Shown piece by piece: positions 18,827 to 26,981 of a stretch of DNA of 64,000 nucleotides. Below the pieces are notes generated by a model that saw only the letters and a program-made list of their open reading frames with translations, was not told the DNA's origin and searched no databases. Within the stretch, counting starts at the first letter, position 1. Each line of letters opens with the position of its first letter. Origin of the DNA: UBA7672 sp040398465 (GTDB lineage: Bacteria > Pseudomonadota > Alphaproteobacteria > Caulobacterales > Hyphomonadaceae). Made by a program: the position numbers and the translations under genes. Location: the NCBI GenBank assembly GCA_040398465.1, contig JBBAUA010000008.1:20719-84718 (forward strand), read 5' to 3'.

Positions 18827-18903
18827 TCGTCTTCGCTGTAGTTGGCTGGACATATCGCTTTCGCGTCACAAGCGTGATCAGTTGCGTCCAAGCTCTTCCA
18901 TAA

Positions 18904-18933
18904 ATGTGAGCGAATGCTCACATGGGCTCACAT
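18904..18933. promoter_or_regulatory. Triple half-site operator upstream of oxidoreductase operon
   Basis: ATGTGAGC at 18904-18911 and GCTCACAT at 18916-18923 form a perfect inverted repeat around GAAT. A third copy, GCTCACAT at 18926-18933, repeats the right arm exactly 10 bp further on, about one helical turn. Palindromes of TGAGC type are frequent targets of TetR-family regulators. The cluster abuts a plausible promoter and no regulator gene is adjacent. Confidence 0.65.
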
Positions 18934-18960
18934 TGCAGCGCCGCGGCGCTGTTCGATAAT
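18933..18960 (+). promoter_or_regulatory. Candidate promoter of the oxidoreductase operon
   Basis: TTGCAG at 18933-18938 and GATAAT at 18955-18960 stand 16 bp apart and resemble -35 and -10 hexamers. The third operator half-site touches the -35, so a bound repressor would occlude it. The first gene starts 34 bp further on with a good GGAGG site. Confidence 0.4.
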
Positions 18961-18994
18961 TCACGGCCTGACAGGCTGACGGCGGAGGGTTGCC

Positions 18995-19447
18995 ATGAAA
19001 CTGACGATCAACGGCAAGGAACAGGAATACGCCGGCGATGAAGACCGCCCGCTGCTCTGGTACCTGCGGGAGGACCTCAAACTCACCGGCACGAAGTTCG
19101 GCTGCGGCGTCGCCGCCTGCGGCGCCTGCACGGTGCTCGTCGACGGCGAACCTGCACGCGCCTGCATGACGCCCGCCGCCTCGCTCGCCGGCAAGAAGAT
19201 CACCACGATCGAGGGACTCGACACGCCGGCCGGAAAGGCCGTGCAGGCTGCCTGGCAGGAACTGGACGTCGTGCAATGCGGCTGGTGCCAGTCCGGCCAG
19301 ATGCTGGCGGCTGCGGCGCTCCTCACTGCAACGCCCAAACCCAGCGAGCAGCAGATCACCGACGGCATGAATTCCAACATCTGCCGCTGCGCCACCTATC
19401 ACCGCATCCGTGGCGCTGTTGCGCGCGCTTCCGAGATCATGGGGTAA
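18995..19447 (+). CDS. Isoquinoline 1-oxidoreductase-like small subunit, 2x[2Fe-2S]
   Basis: The electron-transfer subunit of a xanthine dehydrogenase-family molybdenum hydroxylase. The 150-residue protein has a plant-type 2Fe-2S cluster at Cys37, 42, 45 and 57 (CGVAACGAC) and a second cluster at Cys95, 98, 130 and 132 (CGWCQSGQ, NICRCATY). This is the two-cluster layout of the IorA and aldehyde-oxidoreductase small subunits. There is no signal peptide; it probably travels folded with the Tat-bearing large subunit. A GGAGG site precedes the ATG. The large-subunit gene starts 5 bp after the stop. No FAD subunit is encoded nearby, which fits periplasmic enzymes that pass electrons to cytochromes. 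Confidence 0.93.
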   Translation: MKLTINGKEQEYAGDEDRPLLWYLREDLKLTGTKFGCGVAACGACTVLVDGEPARACMTPAASLAGKKITTIEGLDTPAGKAVQAAWQELDVVQCGWCQSGQMLAAAALLTATPKPSEQQITDGMNSNICRCATYHRIRGAVARASEIMG

Positions 19448-19452
19448 TCGAC

Positions 19453-21624
19453 ATGGCTGACACCGCAACCTTCTCCCCGACGCGCCGTCTCGTCCTGACG
19501 GTCATGGGTCTTGGCGCCGCCGGCTTTGCCGTTGGCTGCTCGGTCGGAAACACCGCCGCCGCTGCAGGCCCCGCCACGCAGACCGCTCTTGGCGATTATG
19601 TCCGCATCGGCTCGGACAACACGATCACGGTCTACCTGCGCCACATCGAGTTCGGCCAGGGCGTCTCGACGGGCCTCACCACCATCGTCGCCGAAGAAAT
19701 CGACGCCGACTGGAGCCAGATGCGCTTCGAGCACTCGCCGGCTGACGACGCCAAATACGGCAACCCTGTTTTTGGCGGCGTGATGGGAACCGGCGGCTCC
19801 ACCGCAATCTTCTCGTCCTGGGGCCAGTTGCGCGCCGCTGGCGCCAGCGCCCGCGAAATGCTGCGCCAGGCCGCCGCCGCGAAGTTCGGCGTCGATGCGT
19901 CCGAAGTCCTGCTCGTGAAGGGCAAGGCGGAAGCCGGGGCCAAGTCCGCGACCTATGGCGAACTTGCTGCGGACGCTGCGAAGATCACGCCGCCGGATGT
20001 CGCATCGCTGCAATACAAGGACGCGTCGGCCTACGAATTCATCGGCAAGGAACGCGATCCCTCGAAATCCTTCGGCCGCCTCGACAGCGCTGACAAGGTC
20101 CATGCCAAGGCGCAGTACGCGCTCGACTACCACCCCGATGGCACGCTGGTCGCCCTGCTTCAACGCAGTCCGAAATTCGGCGGCAAGGTTGCAAGCGTGG
20201 ACGACACGGCGGCCAAGGCCGTCAAGGGCGTCACCGATGTCGTGCAAATCTCGAACGGTGTCGCCATCGTCGCTACGGATTTCTGGGCCGCGAAAAAAGG
20301 CCGCGAAGCCCTGAAAGTGACCTGGGACGACAGCGCCGCCGAAACGCGGTCCTCCGAAGCCATCTTCGCCGACTATCGCAAGACGCTCGCGAAAGCCGGC
20401 CACGAAGCGCGCAAGGAAGGCAAAGGCGCCGCCGCCCTGCAGGGTGCAGGCGAAGTCATCACCGCCGACTTCGACTTCCCGTTCCTCGTCCACGCGCCGA
20501 TGGAACCGCTGAACTGCGTCGTCGAATACAAGCCGGGCGCAAGCGCCGTGATCCATTCCGGTTCGCAGATGCCGACGGGAGACCGGGCCGCGGCCTGCGC
20601 CGTCCTCGGCCTCACGCCGGAACAGGTGACGATCGTCACGCACCTTGCCGGCGGCTCGTTTGGCCGCCGCGGGACGCCTGATGCGGACCTCGTTTCCGAA
20701 GCTGCGCAGATCGCCAAGGCCGTCAACGGCAAGGCCCCCGTCCGCCTGATGTGGACGCGTGAGGATGACATCCGCTCGGGCAAGTATCGCCCGATGACGG
20801 TTCACCGCATGACCGCCCGCATCGATGGCGGCAAGCTGGAAGCCTGGGGCGACCGCACGGCGATCCAGTCGATCATGGAGGGCACGCCCTTTGCCGTTCC
20901 CGGCCAGGTCGACACTTCCTCAATCGAGGGCGGCCACGACATCGCCTACGCCATCCCCAATATCTCGGTGGATGTGCACCTGGTGAAACAGCCGACCAGC
21001 GTTCTCTGGTGGCGCTCTGTGGGCCACACTCACACGGCCTACGCCAAGGAGCACTTCTTCGACGTCGTCGCGAAGAAGCTGGGCAAGGATCCCGTGGAGT
21101 ACCGCCGCGAACTGCTCGCCAGCCATCCTCGCCTGCTCGGCGTGCTGAACCTCGCGGCGGAAAAAGCTGGATGGAACACGCCGCTTCCCGCCGGAAAATT
21201 CCGCGGCGTCGCCGTCCACCACTCCTTCTCGTCCTATGTGGCGGAAGTTGCGGAAATCTCGGTTGCAGCTGACGGCACGTTCCACGTCGATCGCGTCGTC
21301 TGCGCCGTCGACTGCGGCATCGTCATCAACCCGGACATCGTGCGCGCGCAGATGGAAGGCGGCATCGGCTATGGCCTGTCGTCCATCCTTGGCGAGGCGC
21401 TGACGCTGAAGGACGGCGCGCCGGTACAGTCGAACTTCTTCGACTACAACGTGCTGCGCATGAGCCAGATGCCGAAGGTCGAGGTCTATATCGTGCCGTC
21501 GACCGAGCCGCCGTCAGGCGTGGGCGAGCCCGGCGTGCCGCCGATCGGCCCCGCTGTCGCCAATGCGCTTCTTGCAGCGACCGGCAAGACCTACGCAAAA
21601 CTGCCGCTCGGCACGAAAGCCTAG
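19453..21624 (+). CDS. Isoquinoline 1-oxidoreductase-like molybdopterin subunit
   Basis: The 723-residue catalytic subunit of a molybdenum hydroxylase. A Tat signal opens it (SPTRRLVLTVMGLGAAGFAV, twin Arg at 11-12), with a Cys at 29 that could be a lipidation site. Molybdopterin-contact segments include RHIEFGQGVSTG, MGTGGSTAIFSSWGQLR, HAPMEPLNCVVEY, GGSFGRRGTPDADLV and the C-terminal VGEPGVPPIGPAVANAL, whose Glu is the expected catalytic base. The best match is the IorB-like aldehyde dehydrogenase class, which oxidises N-heteroaromatics or aldehydes; the substrate is unknown. It forms an operon with the small subunit under the operator at 18904-18933. Confidence 0.93.
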   Translation: MADTATFSPTRRLVLTVMGLGAAGFAVGCSVGNTAAAAGPATQTALGDYVRIGSDNTITVYLRHIEFGQGVSTGLTTIVAEEIDADWSQMRFEHSPADDAKYGNPVFGGVMGTGGSTAIFSSWGQLRAAGASAREMLRQAAAAKFGVDASEVLLVKGKAEAGAKSATYGELAADAAKITPPDVASLQYKDASAYEFIGKERDPSKSFGRLDSADKVHAKAQYALDYHPDGTLVALLQRSPKFGGKVASVDDTAAKAVKGVTDVVQISNGVAIVATDFWAAKKGREALKVTWDDSAAETRSSEAIFADYRKTLAKAGHEARKEGKGAAALQGAGEVITADFDFPFLVHAPMEPLNCVVEYKPGASAVIHSGSQMPTGDRAAACAVLGLTPEQVTIVTHLAGGSFGRRGTPDADLVSEAAQIAKAVNGKAPVRLMWTREDDIRSGKYRPMTVHRMTARIDGGKLEAWGDRTAIQSIMEGTPFAVPGQVDTSSIEGGHDIAYAIPNISVDVHLVKQPTSVLWWRSVGHTHTAYAKEHFFDVVAKKLGKDPVEYRRELLASHPRLLGVLNLAAEKAGWNTPLPAGKFRGVAVHHSFSSYVAEVAEISVAADGTFHVDRVVCAVDCGIVINPDIVRAQMEGGIGYGLSSILGEALTLKDGAPVQSNFFDYNVLRMSQMPKVEVYIVPSTEPPSGVGEPGVPPIGPAVANALLAATGKTYAKLPLGTKA

Positions 21625-21669
21625 CCACGGCTGCTTGCGCCTCCCATCTCATCGGGTGGGAGGCGCCGC

Positions 21670-21933
21670 ATGCTCGACATCGCACTCTGGACTGGCGGCG
21701 CAGCCATCGCGCTGTTCGCGCTTGACCGTCTCTTTCTCTGGATGGAGGCGCGCGGCTGGATCTACTGGCGCAAGGTGAAATCGAAGAGCAGCGGCGGCGA
21801 CATACTCACCGGCTTCGGATTCAGTGACCCGGGCACCCGGCATCTTGAGGAAGCGCGCCGCGAACACGTGCTCGAAGACGAGGAAGACGGCGACGACGAC
21901 GGCCAGCGGAAAAATTCCGACCGGTTGACCTAA
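21670..21933 (+). CDS. Small membrane protein of unknown function
   Basis: An 87-residue protein with one N-terminal helix (about 4-22), then a motif MEARGWIYWRKVK and a soluble tail containing GFSDPGTRHLEEARRE and a highly acidic EDEEDGDDDG run. Short proteins with a single helix followed by RGWIYxR occur in many bacteria and are uncharacterised. A GGGAGG sequence lies just before the ATG, which supports translation. The gene is 45 bp after the oxidoreductase operon and on the same strand, so it may be read from the same transcript. Confidence 0.65.
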   Translation: MLDIALWTGGAAIALFALDRLFLWMEARGWIYWRKVKSKSSGGDILTGFGFSDPGTRHLEEARREHVLEDEEDGDDDGQRKNSDRLT

Positions 21934-22042
21934 CGACGTCAGCGCGGCCGCGCGAGAACGCCCATTACAGCTACGTAATCCGCCCCACTGGCGCCTGATT
22001 TCCCCGATAACTAGACACTGTCAATCAGCGAAAGGGATTCCA

Positions 22043-22438
22043 ATGCGCCTGGTTCTGACTGCGGTTCTTCTGACGGCCGCCACGCCTGCCGCCCACGCTC
22101 AGTTTTCGCAGAACGCCTCGGCTGCATCCAGGCAGACCAGCATCGCAGCCGGCGCCATCGGCGAGAGCGGTCTCAAGGCGAGCTCCGGCGTCGTCTCGAT
22201 TCCGCTCGGCGGCGTCGCCCTCGCCTCTGGCGCGGTCGGCATCGCCGCGCGCGCCTCAGGCCAGGACGCGATCGCGAATGGCTTCAACAAGGGCTCAGCC
22301 GATGCAACCGCCGCTGCGAAAGCGGTTGTCGATTTTTCCAACTCGCCGCTGACGATCGCTGACGAGGTTGTCGTCGGCCGGCCGAGGCAGCGAGAAGCGC
22401 AGCCTGCTCCTCTCGTGCCCTACACGCCGGCCCAGTGA
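22043..22438 (+). CDS. Secreted Ala/Ser-rich small protein, unknown
   Basis: A 131-residue protein with a Sec signal peptide (RLVLTAVLLTAATPAAHA, cleavage at about 20). The mature part is rich in Ala, Gly and Ser with a hydrophobic stretch (SIPLGGVALASGAVGIAARA) and a conserved-looking ASGQDAIANGFNKGS segment; the tail is Pro-rich. I do not recognise a named family. Its stop overlaps the ATG of the DUF2145 lipoprotein gene (TGATG), so the two are translationally coupled and probably act together in the envelope. Confidence 0.7.
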   Translation: MRLVLTAVLLTAATPAAHAQFSQNASAASRQTSIAAGAIGESGLKASSGVVSIPLGGVALASGAVGIAARASGQDAIANGFNKGSADATAAAKAVVDFSNSPLTIADEVVVGRPRQREAQPAPLVPYTPAQ

Positions 22439-23277
22439 TGCGCACTTCTCTTGTCGCCGCGATTGCGGCGCTCAGCCTCGCCGCATGCGCCAGCACCGGC
22501 GGATCGAGGCCCGCCGGGGGCGCGGGCTTCAGCGCGCGCGGCGCACCAGCCGTGTACCTCACCGCAGAGCAGGCCGCGGCCTTCTCCAAACAGGTCGAGC
22601 GAGACCTCGCCGACAAGGGTGCGCGGCTCGCCATCGTCTTCCGCACCGGCGAGACGCGCGACATGCTGCCCGACGGCATCTCGTACACGCACGGCGCGTT
22701 CTGGACCTTCGTGCCGATCAGCCTCGACGATGGGCGCGTGATCAATGGCTACGCCGTCTACAATCTCTACCACGGCGACGGAAAGACGCTGGCGATGGAC
22801 AAGTCCTACCTGCACCAGGACTTCCCGATCGACTTCGTGGCGCCAAGCGCAGTCGACGATGTCGCCGTGATCGTGCCCACGCCGGAAATGCAGCGCAGGA
22901 TCCTCGCCATCATGGACAGCGCGTCCTATGGCGCGCTGCACGTCGAGCCCTACTCGCTGGTCTCGAACCCGCACGACATCAAGTATCAGAACTGCACAGA
23001 GTTCATGCTCGACATCATTGCTGCTGCGGCGTGGGAAACCACCGACATGGTGCAGATCAAGGCGAACCTCAAACAGCACTTCAGGCCCACCAAGGTGAAG
23101 ACCTCGCTGATCGAACGCTTTCTTGCGCCCCTGGCTGAGGATCGCATCAAGACCGACGACCAGGGCGGCACGATCGTCACCGCGACCTACGAATCGATGG
23201 CGGCCTTCATGAAGGACAACGGGCTGCTGAAGGAGGCGTATGTCCTGCGGCGCGCTCCGGCGGGGACGCCGTCTTGA
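22438..23277 (+). CDS. DUF2145-like envelope lipoprotein
   Basis: A 279-residue lipoprotein: the lipobox is LSLAAC with Cys17 as the acylation site. The segments YTHGAFWTF (H85), INGYAVYNLYHG and IKYQNCTEFMLDI (C186) fit the DUF2145 family, which has no assigned function. The His-then-Cys order with an N-C-x-x-F motif resembles permuted papain-like (NlpC/P60, LRAT) hydrolases; this is inference, not a match I can test here. The ATG at 22438 overlaps the previous stop by one base; a GTG at 22435 is an alternative. The gene ends just before a terminator that serves the convergent FMN reductase gene. Confidence 0.7.
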   Translation: MRTSLVAAIAALSLAACASTGGSRPAGGAGFSARGAPAVYLTAEQAAAFSKQVERDLADKGARLAIVFRTGETRDMLPDGISYTHGAFWTFVPISLDDGRVINGYAVYNLYHGDGKTLAMDKSYLHQDFPIDFVAPSAVDDVAVIVPTPEMQRRILAIMDSASYGALHVEPYSLVSNPHDIKYQNCTEFMLDIIAAAAWETTDMVQIKANLKQHFRPTKVKTSLIERFLAPLAEDRIKTDDQGGTIVTATYESMAAFMKDNGLLKEAYVLRRAPAGTPS

Positions 23278-23278
23278 G

Positions 23279-23312
23279 AAAAATGCGGGGCCGGCGCATC
23301 GCCTGCCCCGCA
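23279..23312 (-). terminator. Intrinsic terminator of the FMN reductase gene
   Basis: TGCGGGGC at 23284-23291 pairs with GCCCCGCA at 23305-23312. On the minus strand the stem is followed at once by five Ts (23283-23279). This is a standard Rho-independent terminator for the minus-strand reductase gene, ending two bases from the stop of the convergent DUF2145 gene. Confidence 0.7.
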
Positions 23313-23345
23313 GTCTGACCTCCGCCTCCTGGCGGCTCTTGAAAT

Positions 23346-23909
23346 CTAGGCGCGCGGTGCGGTCCGCTCGATCCACTCCGCGAATGTCTGGGCGAACTTG
23401 CCGATGAAGGCGCGCGTGTCGTCCTTGGTCAGGCGGCCATCCGCGCCGAACCAGCCATCATTCACGCCGCCCAGATAGACTTCCGGCTGCTGCAGCGTCG
23501 GCATGTCGAGGAAGGCCAGCGACTGGCGCAGGTGATGATTCGCGCCGAAGCCCGAGATCGGTCCGATCGAGGACGAGACCACCGCCGCCGGCTTGCCGGC
23601 GAAGGCGCTCCGCCCGTAGGGACGCGACCCGACATCGATCGCGTTCTTCAACGCTCCGGGCACCGAGCGATTGTACTCGGGAGTAACAAACAGGACGGCG
23701 TCAGCAGATTTGATCCGTGCGCGGAAGGTCGTCCACGCGGCCGGCGGGGTTTCCCCATCGACGTCGGGGTTGAATAGCGGCAAATCTCCAATCGCAACAA
23801 TGTCGAAGCGGAGATCCTTTGGTGCTTCGGCCGCAATCGCCTTGGCGATGCGTTCGGAATTTGAGTTCGCCCGGAGCGAGCCAACGATTGTCGCGATTGT
23901 ACGGGTCAT
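23346..23909 (-). CDS. NADPH-dependent FMN reductase family protein
   Basis: A 187-residue flavodoxin-like oxidoreductase of the ChrR/SsuE/azoreductase group, which uses NAD(P)H to reduce flavins, quinones, chromate or azo compounds. The FMN phosphate loop is GSLRANSNSERIAK at 10-23, and the isoalloxazine contact is TPEYNRSVPGALKNAID with a following GSRPYGR. The gene is divergent from a MarR regulator across a 100-bp region holding two MarR-like palindromes, so it is probably induced when that regulator senses an oxidant or phenolic ligand. A terminator with a T5 tract follows. Confidence 0.93.
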   Translation of the reverse strand: MTRTIATIVGSLRANSNSERIAKAIAAEAPKDLRFDIVAIGDLPLFNPDVDGETPPAAWTTFRARIKSADAVLFVTPEYNRSVPGALKNAIDVGSRPYGRSAFAGKPAAVVSSSIGPISGFGANHHLRQSLAFLDMPTLQQPEVYLGGVNDGWFGADGRLTKDDTRAFIGKFAQTFAEWIERTAPRA

Positions 23910-23984
23910 GTCAGTGTCACTTTCCAGCTGAGGGGCTAGGGATTTCCGGTTCGGCCATTGGCAAAATGGTTGGCCTCACTCATT

Positions 23985-24000
23985 TGTTGCATATGCAACA
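23985..24000. promoter_or_regulatory. MarR-type operator 1 (intergenic)
   Basis: TGTTGCATATGCAACA is a perfect 16-bp palindrome in the divergent promoter region. TTGGCC at 23970-23975 and TATGCA at 23992-23997 could be -35 and -10 elements for marR, so the palindrome would cover the -10. It shares its TTGTTGC/GCAACA arms with the second operator. Confidence 0.75.
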
Positions 24001-24009
24001 TAGGAGGTT

Positions 24010-24027
24010 TTGTTGCGAACGCAACAA
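24010..24027. promoter_or_regulatory. MarR-type operator 2 over the marR start codon
   Basis: TTGTTGCG-AA-CGCAACAA, an 8-bp inverted repeat around AA. It begins at the first TTG start candidate, only two bases after a perfect AGGAGG (24002-24007). Its centre is 26 bp from that of operator 1. Binding here would block transcription elongation as well as initiation. Confidence 0.7.
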
Positions 24028-24501
24028 ACGCAGCTAAAGGGACCTTCGAGGATTCCTTCCGATCCCCTTCAGCGGGCCTGGATCGCCTTGGGCCGCGTGT
24101 CGCAGTCCATCCGTGAAGAAGTGGGGCTGGCGCTCAAGAAGGCAAAGCTTCCCGACATCACCTGGTACACCGTGCTCTGGGAACTCGAGCGCGCCGGCAA
24201 ACCAACCCGGCCCAAGGACCTCGCCATTCCGCTGTTCATCCTGCCCTACCAGCTCTCGCGGCTGGTGGACCGGATGGAAGAAGAGGGCCTCGTCAAGCGC
24301 ATCTCCTGCCCGGAAGACAAGCGCGGCCACCTGCTGGAGCTCACGCCTGAGGGCTATGAGATGCGCAGGCGGATGTGGACTGTCTACGCACCCGCCATGG
24401 ACGAGGCGATGAAGCGCATCGGCGACGCAGAGGCGCTGCAGCTGGCGCAGCTGCTGAACAAGCTGGGCGGTCTCGACTATCCGGTTCCACCCAGGTCCTG
24501 A
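24013..24501 (+). CDS. MarR-family transcriptional regulator
   Basis: A 162-residue winged-helix repressor. The DNA-binding helices and wing are seen in RPKDLAIPLFILPYQLSRLVDRMEEEGLVKRI followed by SCPEDKRGHLLELTPEGYEM, the typical wing with its Asp-Lys-Arg-Gly turn. There is no ATG near the start. Two TTG codons, at 24010 and 24013, follow AGGAGG by 2 and 5 bases, so 24013 is preferred. Palindromic operators flank and overlap the start, which implies autoregulation and control of the divergent FMN reductase. No Cys-based redox switch is evident near the N-terminus; one Cys lies in the wing (ISCPEDK) and could serve as a sensor. Confidence 0.88.
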   Translation: MRTQQTQLKGPSRIPSDPLQRAWIALGRVSQSIREEVGLALKKAKLPDITWYTVLWELERAGKPTRPKDLAIPLFILPYQLSRLVDRMEEEGLVKRISCPEDKRGHLLELTPEGYEMRRRMWTVYAPAMDEAMKRIGDAEALQLAQLLNKLGGLDYPVPPRS

Positions 24502-24540
24502 CGGCGTGACAACCGCAGTCGGTCAGCCTATGTCCCCGCC

Positions 24541-25824
24541 ATGGCCGAAAGCGCCCCCGCAATCGCGAGATCTTCCGTCGACATCCTCACACTGGGATGC
24601 CGCCTGAACGCTTATGAGTCCGAGGTCATGCGCGGTCACGCGCAGGCTGCGGGCGTCGAAGACGCGGTGATCGTCAACACCTGTGCTGTCACTGCAGAGG
24701 CGGTTCGCCAGGCACGGCAGGCGATCCGGCGCGCGCGCCGCGAACGGCCGGACGCAAGCATCATCGTCACCGGCTGCGCCGCCCAGATCGATCCCGCTTC
24801 GTTCGCTGAAATGCCGGAAGTCACGCGCGTCATCGGCAACGCCGAGAAGATGAAGGCGGAGACCTTCGCCGGCATGGGCATCACCGACACGCCCCGCGTG
24901 CAGGTCAACGACATCATGTCGGTGCGGGAGACGGCGGCGCATCTTGTCGATGGCCTCGATGGCCGCGCCCGCGCCTTCGTGCAGGTGCAGACCGGGTGCG
25001 ATCACCGCTGCACTTTCTGCATCATCCCTTATGGCCGCGGAAACTCGCGCTCGGTTCCAGCCGGCGAAGTCGTCGATCAGGTAAAGCGCCTTGTCGCTAC
25101 CGGGCATTACGAGATCGTCCTCACCGGCGTCGATCTGACGTCCTGGGGCGCCGACCTGCCCAATGCGCCGAAGCTCGGCAATCTCATCGCGCGCATCCTG
25201 AAGCTTGTGCCCGATCTCGAGCAGCTACGCCTCTCCTCGATCGACGCCATCGAGATCGACGAGGCGCTGTTCGACCTTCTCGCCAACGAGCCACGCATTG
25301 CGCCGCACCTGCATCTCTCTTTCCAGTCGGGCGACGACATGATCCTCAAGCGCATGAAGCGCCGCCATTCGCGCGCCGACGCGATCAACCTGTGCCACCG
25401 CTTGCGGGACGCCCGGCCGGACATGGCCTTTGGCGCAGACCTCATCGCCGGTTTCCCGACGGAGACGGACGCGATGTTCGCCAACACGCTCGCCAGCGTG
25501 GACGAGTGCGGCATCGATTACCTGCATGTCTTTCCCTACTCGCCTCGGCCGCAGACACCGGCCGCGAAGATGCCGCAAGTCGCGCGCGCTGTGGTGAAGG
25601 CCCGCGCCGCCTTGCTGCGCCAGAAAGGCGGCGAAAGGCTTGCGCTTCGCCTCGGCCAGCATGTTGGCCAGACGGCGATGGCGCTGGTCGAAGCGGGCGG
25701 GCGCGCACGGCTCTGCAACTTCGCACCCGTCAGGATCGATGGCGCGTCTCCGGAACCTGGCCGCCCTGCACGCTTCAATCTTGTCTCGCGCACCGCGACT
25801 GAACTTGTGGGCGTACCGGCATGA
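24541..25824 (+). CDS. mtaB: tRNA t6A37 methylthiotransferase MtaB
   Basis: A radical-SAM enzyme that adds a methylthio group to N6-threonylcarbamoyladenosine at position 37 of tRNAs reading ANN codons. The 427-residue protein has the UPF0004 domain with three cluster cysteines (TLGCRLN, VNTCAVT, VTGCAAQ), the radical-SAM CxxxCxxC (TGCDHRCTFCIIPYGRG, about 154-170) and a C-terminal TRAM-like region (HVGQTAMALVE). The LGCRLN start and overall length point to MtaB and not MiaB or RimO. Its stop overlaps the ftsY start (ATGA), so the two are cotranscribed. Confidence 0.94.
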   Translation: MAESAPAIARSSVDILTLGCRLNAYESEVMRGHAQAAGVEDAVIVNTCAVTAEAVRQARQAIRRARRERPDASIIVTGCAAQIDPASFAEMPEVTRVIGNAEKMKAETFAGMGITDTPRVQVNDIMSVRETAAHLVDGLDGRARAFVQVQTGCDHRCTFCIIPYGRGNSRSVPAGEVVDQVKRLVATGHYEIVLTGVDLTSWGADLPNAPKLGNLIARILKLVPDLEQLRLSSIDAIEIDEALFDLLANEPRIAPHLHLSFQSGDDMILKRMKRRHSRADAINLCHRLRDARPDMAFGADLIAGFPTETDAMFANTLASVDECGIDYLHVFPYSPRPQTPAAKMPQVARAVVKARAALLRQKGGERLALRLGQHVGQTAMALVEAGGRARLCNFAPVRIDGASPEPGRPARFNLVSRTATELVGVPA

Positions 25825-26981
25825 TCCTCTGGTGGGGCAAGAAAAAACAGCCGGATCCGAAAACCGGCGAGACGCCTGTCGAGCCGCTCAAGCCGGGCGA
25901 AAAACCCGCCTCGCCGCTCGACAAGCCGGTCGTCAGCCTCGACCAGCAGCTGTTCGGCAATGCGCCCGTCGCTGCAGAGCCGGACCTTGGCGAGGATCCG
26001 CTTGGAATCCGCAAGGCGGCTGAACGCATCGCCGCCGAACGCGCCGCGGAAGCCGCCGCCCGCGATGCATCCGTCTTCCGACAGCTCAACGAGGGTCTCA
26101 AGCGCTCATCCTCGCGTCTCGCCGAGGGCCTTGCCGGGCTGTCGAAACGCAGGATCGACCGCGAGGCGCTCGACGAACTCGAAGAACTTCTGATCACGTC
26201 CGACATGGGCGCCAAGGTGGCTGCGCGGATCGCGAAGGCGTTCTCGAAGGACCGCTTCGACCGCGAAGTCTCGAGCGAGGAGATCAAGGCCGCGCTTGCA
26301 GGCGAGATCGCCGCGATCCTCAAGCCACGCGAGAAGGTCGTCGACTTCAGCGACGGACCGCGACCGCGCATCGTCCTCTTCGTCGGCGTCAACGGCTCCG
26401 GCAAGACCACGACCATCGGCAAGGTCGCCGCGAAACTCTCTGCACAGGGCGCCACTGTTCTCCTCGCAGCGGGCGATACCTTCCGCGCTGCAGCCGTCGA
26501 ACAGCTGCGGGTCTGGGCCGACCGCGCCGGCGCAAGATTCCTGTCGAAGCCGCAGAATGCAGACGCGGCGGGGCTCGCCTACGAGGCCGTCGAGATGGCG
26601 CAACGGGAAAACCTCGACCTCGTCTTCATCGATACCGCCGGCCGGCTGCAGAACAAGACACAGCTGATGGACGAACTCGCCAAGGTCGTCCGCGCCATTC
26701 GCAAGATCGATCCAACAGCGCCGCACGATGTGCTTCTTGTCCTGGATGCAACAGTTGGCCAGAACGCGCTGGGCCAGGTCGAAGCCTTCCGCAACACCGC
26801 CGGCGTCACCGGCCTCGTGATGACCAAGCTCGACGGCACGGCCAAGGGCGGCGTCCTCGTCGCCATCGCTGAACAGCACGACATCCCGATCCACTTCGTC
26901 GGCGTCGGCGAAAGGGCCGAAGACCTCCACCCCTTCAGCGCTGACGCCTTTGCGCGCGCGCTGGTGGGACTCGACGGCTAG
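25821..26981 (+). CDS. ftsY: Signal recognition particle receptor FtsY
   Basis: The SRP receptor GTPase, which docks ribosome-nascent chain complexes at the inner membrane. The 386-residue protein has a basic and acidic N-terminal A region with Pro-rich linkers (1-70), an N domain, and the G domain with G1 GVNGSGKTTTIGKVA (about 191-205), the insertion-box lead LLAAGDTFRAAAVEQL, G3 DTAGRLQNK and G4 TKLDGTAKGG. The GTG of the following EamA gene starts directly after its stop. The operon order mtaB-ftsY, with yciB about 4 kb on, resembles that of many alphaproteobacteria. Confidence 0.96.
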   Translation: MILWWGKKKQPDPKTGETPVEPLKPGEKPASPLDKPVVSLDQQLFGNAPVAAEPDLGEDPLGIRKAAERIAAERAAEAAARDASVFRQLNEGLKRSSSRLAEGLAGLSKRRIDREALDELEELLITSDMGAKVAARIAKAFSKDRFDREVSSEEIKAALAGEIAAILKPREKVVDFSDGPRPRIVLFVGVNGSGKTTTIGKVAAKLSAQGATVLLAAGDTFRAAAVEQLRVWADRAGARFLSKPQNADAAGLAYEAVEMAQRENLDLVFIDTAGRLQNKTQLMDELAKVVRAIRKIDPTAPHDVLLVLDATVGQNALGQVEAFRNTAGVTGLVMTKLDGTAKGGVLVAIAEQHDIPIHFVGVGERAEDLHPFSADAFARALVGLDG

